Part shown: piece by piece, positions 60,225 to 64,000 of the stretch
How positions within the stretch are numbered: the first letter of the stretch is position 1
Layout of the letters: every line of letters begins with the position of its first letter
Source: Nocardia sp. NBC_00508
Lineage (GTDB): Bacteria; Actinomycetota; Actinomycetes; Mycobacteriales; Mycobacteriaceae
Direction of reading: 5' to 3'
Assembly: GCF_036346875.1 (NCBI RefSeq)
Contig: NZ_CP107852.1
Location: 4,216,001-4,280,000, forward strand
Length of the DNA stretch: 64,000 nt
The notes under the pieces: generated by a model
Database searches by the model: none
Told to the model about the DNA's origin: nothing
Seen by the model: the letters and a program-made list of their open reading frames with translations, nothing else
Program-made: the position numbers and the translations under genes

Positions 60225-61640
60225 TCACTCGGGCCAGTCCAGGAGCGTATCGATGAACAGCTGTCGCACGCGCTCTACGTTCTCGTCCATGTCGTCGGGG
60301 TTCCATGCACTGACGTCGATGGGGTCGAGAATCGCCACGTCCACGGTTCCGCGCCGGGCGACCATCGCATTGCGCCAGCAGATCTCGCCCGCGTTGCGAA
60401 TCACGATCGGGATCACCGGCACCCCGGCTTGGATCGCGATGTGGAACGCGCCCTTCTTGAACGCACCGACCTCGGGGGTGTAGGAGCGAGTTCCCTCGGG
60501 AGATACCGCGATCGACAGTCCGCTGCGCAAGGTCTCCACTACCGGTCGCAGCGCCGCCTTCGCCTGCGCGGTGTTCGAGCGATCGATGAAGGTCACCCCT
60601 GCGAAGCGCATGAGCGGCCCGAACACCGGGTTCTTGGTGAGTTCCTTCTTGCCGATGCCGGTCACGCCGCCGCCGAGCACTTCCGGCACGATGATGATGT
60701 CGAACTGGCTCTGGTGGTTGAACAGGAAGACCGCGGGCCGTGGAGCTTTCGCGCGCTCGGCGCCGGTGACCCGGACGTGCACCCCGGCGATGCGCAGCGT
60801 ATTGCGCGCCGCGTGCGCCATCAGCGCGTCGGCCATCTGCTGGCGGTCCTTGGTCGGTGCCTTCGACGCCACACCGAAGAGCGCGCCGCCGAGTAGTCCG
60901 GCGAAGCCCGCCGCGGTGCGGGCGTAATCGCTCGTGCGCGGCGTGCGGCGTGGCCGGAATGTCAGCTTTCCCCAGTGCTGCCGGTCGGCGATCTCGGCCA
61001 GTGCGTCATCGGGATTCACCGCCACTGGATGACCGACCAGCGACAGCATGGGTAGGTCGGCGATCGCGTCGGCGTAGGCGTAGCTGCGTTCGAGGTCCAC
61101 GTCATGTGCGGCGGCGAACTCGGTGATCGCCTCGGCCTTGCCGTTGCGCCACAGCGTCTTTCCGTCGGGGTAGCCGGTCAGCCCACCGCCGCTGGTGGCC
61201 ATCGGCGTGTAGCGGACGTGCGCTATGCCCAGTTGTGTCGCCGCGGGCAGCACCTGGAACCTGGTCAGCGAGCTGACCAGCACGACCGTGTGCCCGGCGG
61301 CCCGGTGGGTCCGGATCAGCTGCCACGCTTCCGGAAACAGGTGCCCGTAGATGGTGCGTCGGAACAGCTGTCTGCCCAGCTCGTCCAGCTCCTGTTCCGA
61401 TCGCCCGCCCAGCGCTTCGGGTAGCTGCTGGAGGAACTGGTCGTACTCGCCGTCGGTCATGCCGTTGCGAATGCCGCGCAGCAGCACGTCCGCGAGCTTG
61501 CGGCGGCGCGGCAGACGCCGTCGCCACGCCCCGTCCACGACAGTGCCGCCGAAGTCGAAGACCGCGGCGACAGTGGGGCCCTGCGGCCCGGAGCGGACGG
61601 CGGCGACCGCGGCGTCGAGGTCAGCGCGCGCGTCGGTCAT
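60225..61640 (-). CDS. plsC: HAD-like/1-acylglycerol-3-phosphate acyltransferase fusion (PlsC)
   Basis: 471 residues. An N-terminal HAD-like domain (about 1-240) is followed by an acyltransferase domain (NHQSQFD, the HX4D motif; FIDRSN; EGTRS). It acylates lysophosphatidate in phospholipid synthesis. In the HAD part motif I is DFGGT, where active enzymes have DxDGT: the second Asp is Gly, so phosphatase activity is doubtful. Motifs III and IV (GKAEAI; YADAIADLPML) remain. The arrangement matches Rv2483c. ATG at 61640 has AGGAGG upstream. Confidence 0.9.
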   Translation of the reverse strand: MTDARADLDAAVAAVRSGPQGPTVAAVFDFGGTVVDGAWRRRLPRRRKLADVLLRGIRNGMTDGEYDQFLQQLPEALGGRSEQELDELGRQLFRRTIYGHLFPEAWQLIRTHRAAGHTVVLVSSLTRFQVLPAATQLGIAHVRYTPMATSGGGLTGYPDGKTLWRNGKAEAITEFAAAHDVDLERSYAYADAIADLPMLSLVGHPVAVNPDDALAEIADRQHWGKLTFRPRRTPRTSDYARTAAGFAGLLGGALFGVASKAPTKDRQQMADALMAHAARNTLRIAGVHVRVTGAERAKAPRPAVFLFNHQSQFDIIIVPEVLGGGVTGIGKKELTKNPVFGPLMRFAGVTFIDRSNTAQAKAALRPVVETLRSGLSIAVSPEGTRSYTPEVGAFKKGAFHIAIQAGVPVIPIVIRNAGEICWRNAMVARRGTVDVAILDPIDVSAWNPDDMDENVERVRQLFIDTLLDWPE

Positions 61641-61680
61641 CGAACCTCCTGTGTATCGCGGCATTCCGGGGGACGATCGA

Positions 61681-64000
61681 TCACCGCGTTTCCATGTTGG
61701 ACGGGTCCAGCGCGACGGCCTGCGCGATACGGGCGCCGATGGCGCGCAGGCGTTCGGCGAATTCCATTCTGCGCTGGGTCAATTCCGCGCGCTGCTCGGG
61801 CGAGCCGTCGGAGACCGTCACCAAGAGGTCGTAGTTGTCGGCGAGCTTCAATGCGCTGGTGAACAACTCGGTGGAGACCGACTCCGGGCTGTGCAACCGC
61901 TGCTGCAGCATCATCTGCTTGCCGACGGCCACGCATTCGGCGCTGATCTCCTTGCGGTCGATCTCGTCGCCCGGGTCTCGGGCGGCCAGCCGTTCCGCCA
62001 CCACGAGTTGAGCATCGAAGAAGGAGCGCAGCACGCGGTGGGCCATCATGAATCCGGAGGCGGTGAGTTTCCCCAGGATGTCCGAGCTCCTGGTGTCGCG
62101 GCGGGTGTGGTTGTACCAGTCCGGGTCCACCAGGAGCATCTCCGCGACCATCTGGTCGGCGAACTCACTGCGCTCGGGGAAGAAGAACTCGAACTTGAGC
62201 AGGTCACGCAGCCGGAACGCCTCGTCCCAGCCGGATTTCAGTGCGTCGGCGTCACCGCAGTCGACGCCGGCGAGGATGGACAGCTCGAGGATGGCGCGGT
62301 TGACGAACCAGTGCACGGCGCTGTTGCGGTAGAACGCGGCCTCCAGGTGCGCCCCCGACTCGATCGAATACACCGGTTCCAGCCCACCGCGATATACCGT
62401 GACGACTTTGGCCAGCGAGAGCTGTTCCAGCACGACAGCCAGGCCCGGTTCGTCGCGCAGGGCATCGAGTTCGCCGCCGGGCAGCCCGCGCTTGTCGATG
62501 TAGCCGAGCACCGGCGCGAGCACGGTGCGCACCTCGCCGAGGGTGAGGGCGCGCCCGTCCACGCCCAGCAGCGCCAGGGTGACCAGCGCGTTGACCGTGA
62601 TCGGCGTGACAGCGTTGATCCCGACCGCGACATCGAACGCCAGCCGCTGCACGGCCTTTCGTTCCAGCTCGGCGATCTCCGGCGGTTCGTTGTCGTCCAC
62701 GGTGCCCGCCTCGGTGCGGCTTGGCGGGATCGGCTCGGTCTGGTGCAGCGGGATGGTCAGCGGCGGGGCGGTGAGCGGATCTCCGTGCGCGGCGAGCCGG
62801 TCACGGGCCGACAGCGGCTCGCCGAACCGCACGTATACGTGTCCCGCGGAATGCTGCTGGTTGCGGATGTAGCGCGCGAGCCAGGCCAGCCCCTCGGGCT
62901 TCTTCGTGCCGCCGACCTGCTCGGTGGCGATGGCGCCGAGTTCGTTGAGCCGTTCGTAAGTGATGGAGACCGGAACCAGCATGACATCGTCGATGCGATT
63001 CGAACGCACCGCCGCGGCAAGGTAGTTCAGCAAACCGTAACGGGGTGGGCGCAGCTTGCCGGTGCGGGTGCGGCCGCCCTCGAAGTACCACTCCAGGTTG
63101 AAGCGCTTGGCCAGCAGGTAGGCGAAGTACTCCTCGACGACGGCCTTGTACACCTCGTCGTCGCCGAAACTACGCCGGATGAACACCGCTCCGGTGCGCC
63201 GGGCGATCGGCCCGATCGGCCAGAAACTCAGATTTGCGCCGCCGATGACATGGTTCGGCGGAAAGTCGTTGCGGGCCAGTACGTCCCCGAGCACGAACGC
63301 GTCGACGTACGAGCGGTGCGAGGGCAGGAAAACCAGCGGGAAGCGACGGTTGAGATCGCGCAGCGCGGAAAGACCGGACTCATCGGGGTCCACGTTCCAG
63401 GTCGACGCGTGTATCGGCCGCATGGCCTGGGTGAACAGATCGGAGACCAGCCTGCTCTGCGCGGCGACGAGTTCGTTGAGTGACTTCTCCGCGCGCCGGT
63501 ACACCTCGTGCGGGCTCGCCCCGATCTGGTCGGCGATCAGCTCCAGCCTGCGCAGGAAGTCGGGGGAATCGAGGATTTCCTCGGCGACCAGCCGGGGCAC
63601 CTTGTACCGGTCGCCGATGATGGTGCGTTCGGCACGTTCGAGCGCCACCACCGCCGCGCGCACGATGGCGCGTGCGAACGGCTCGGCGGTGCCCTTGTCG
63701 AACAGCCCGGCGGCCTCCGGGTTGTTCGCCCGCAGCTCGCTGAGCCGCGCGGGCGCGCCGGTCAGCACGACGTGCCGGTCCGGCGACTTGGCGAGCAGTC
63801 TGCGCTGCGCCAACCGGTTGGGCTTGCGCGGATTGGTCAGCAGAGCCAGATCGGCGAAGGTGACGCGGCGCACGCCGTCGCGTTCCGGTGGCAGCCACAG
63901 CACACGGATCGGCACCACCAGCGGATCGTCGCGCCTGCTGACCAGTTGGGCGGCGACGGCGCCCGCGTCCAGGTCCAGCTGGGTGACCGGGGCTTCGGTG
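61681..64000 (-). CDS. plsB: glycerol-3-phosphate acyltransferase PlsB, 5' end outside the window
   Basis: At least 770 residues; the frame is still open at 64000, so the true start is upstream. PlsB blocks are PSHRSYVD (HX4D), GAVFIRRSFGDDEVY, FEGGRTRTGKLRPP and VPVSITYERL. It makes lysophosphatidate from glycerol-3-phosphate, the substrate for PlsC, whose gene follows 40 bp downstream. Equivalent to Rv2482c. The GTG at 63918 is only the first start visible after the window edge; coding residues (QLDLDAGAVAAQL) continue before it. Confidence 0.93.
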   Translation of the reverse strand, partial: TEAPVTQLDLDAGAVAAQLVSRRDDPLVVPIRVLWLPPERDGVRRVTFADLALLTNPRKPNRLAQRRLLAKSPDRHVVLTGAPARLSELRANNPEAAGLFDKGTAEPFARAIVRAAVVALERAERTIIGDRYKVPRLVAEEILDSPDFLRRLELIADQIGASPHEVYRRAEKSLNELVAAQSRLVSDLFTQAMRPIHASTWNVDPDESGLSALRDLNRRFPLVFLPSHRSYVDAFVLGDVLARNDFPPNHVIGGANLSFWPIGPIARRTGAVFIRRSFGDDEVYKAVVEEYFAYLLAKRFNLEWYFEGGRTRTGKLRPPRYGLLNYLAAAVRSNRIDDVMLVPVSITYERLNELGAIATEQVGGTKKPEGLAWLARYIRNQQHSAGHVYVRFGEPLSARDRLAAHGDPLTAPPLTIPLHQTEPIPPSRTEAGTVDDNEPPEIAELERKAVQRLAFDVAVGINAVTPITVNALVTLALLGVDGRALTLGEVRTVLAPVLGYIDKRGLPGGELDALRDEPGLAVVLEQLSLAKVVTVYRGGLEPVYSIESGAHLEAAFYRNSAVHWFVNRAILELSILAGVDCGDADALKSGWDEAFRLRDLLKFEFFFPERSEFADQMVAEMLLVDPDWYNHTRRDTRSSDILGKLTASGFMMAHRVLRSFFDAQLVVAERLAARDPGDEIDRKEISAECVAVGKQMMLQQRLHSPESVSTELFTSALKLADNYDLLVTVSDGSPEQRAELTQRRMEFAERLRAIGARIAQAVALDPSNMETR

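Noticed and set aside
61351..63483. 710-aa plus-strand frame antisense to plsB/plsC
   Set aside because: Codon-bias shadow of two well-supported genes; rich in Arg, Gln and Glu with no motifs.
1..64000. CRISPR arrays, insertion sequences, rRNA genes, prophage or toxin-antitoxin modules
   Set aside because: Looked for in both strands; no regularly spaced direct repeats of CRISPR size, no transposase or integrase, and no paired small toxin/antitoxin genes were recognised.

Overview
The window is a high-GC actinobacterial chromosome segment, most likely from Nocardia or a close mycolic-acid relative such as Rhodococcus. Supporting genes are an LmeA-type lipoprotein phospholipase, mycothiol synthase, a DesA acyl-ACP desaturase, GlnR, an LCP ligase, polyprenol-phosphate-mannose synthase and mycobacterial-type PlsB/PlsC. 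From memory, much of the gene order follows Mycobacterium tuberculosis: purS-purQ, the M18 peptidase and purL, then a nearly unbroken run of orthologs from Rv0807 to Rv0824c. These assignments come from recognition of the proteins, not from a database search.

Layout. 1-4.9 kb: end of an M20 peptidase, an MBL hydrolase, purS-purQ, a RyR-domain protein in frame behind purQ, and a divergent pair made of a cytosolic-looking periplasmic-binding-fold protein and a MarR regulator. 5.0-5.4 kb: a 67-bp tandem repeat. 5.4-15.9 kb: M18 aminopeptidase, a GT87 mannosyltransferase, purL, a YiaAB protein, a membrane alpha/beta hydrolase with a CPBP protease, a beta-lactamase-fold hydrolase and an SCP-like protein. 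16-26 kb: acyl-CoA dehydrogenase-like protein, DUF3533 membrane protein, purF, and a four-gene oligopeptide ABC importer. 26-31.8 kb: purM, DUF3073, asparaginase, MOSC protein, YgfZ and PabC.

31.8-38.9 kb: cydABDC (cytochrome bd oxidase and its ABC exporter), bracketed by inverted copies of an interspersed repeat. In M. tuberculosis the genes on either side (pabC and the nitrobindin-like gene) are adjacent, so this block looks inserted. Its right end also carries an orphan 12-codon ORF with a perfect Shine-Dalgarno sequence, alternative hairpins, and a three-way-junction RNA. 39-43 kb: nitrobindin-like protein with a 31-aa membrane protein, SseC, thiosulfate sulfurtransferase and a DUF4395 membrane protein behind a Cys-codon leader peptide, then a thioredoxin and LmeA. 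43-50.4 kb: GlnR, MshD, pstSCAB under a Pho box, and PhoU. 50.5-55.3 kb: LCP ligase, Dus and DesA. 55.3-59.2 kb: mostly non-coding DNA with tRNA-Lys, tRNA-Glu, tRNA-Asp and tRNA-Phe, plus a gamma-butyrolactone-receptor-like TetR regulator. 59.4-64 kb: Ppm synthase, then plsC (HAD-acyltransferase fusion) and plsB, which runs off the window.

The genes group into purine synthesis (five pur genes over 25 kb), envelope lipid and glycolipid synthesis (LmeA, Ppm, GT87, DesA, LCP, PlsB/C), sulfur and thiol metabolism, phosphate and nitrogen control, and low-oxygen respiration. The observations most worth following are the repeat-bracketed cyd block with its orphan leader-like RNA, the PurQ-RyR in-frame arrangement, and the Cys leader with its operator-like palindrome.
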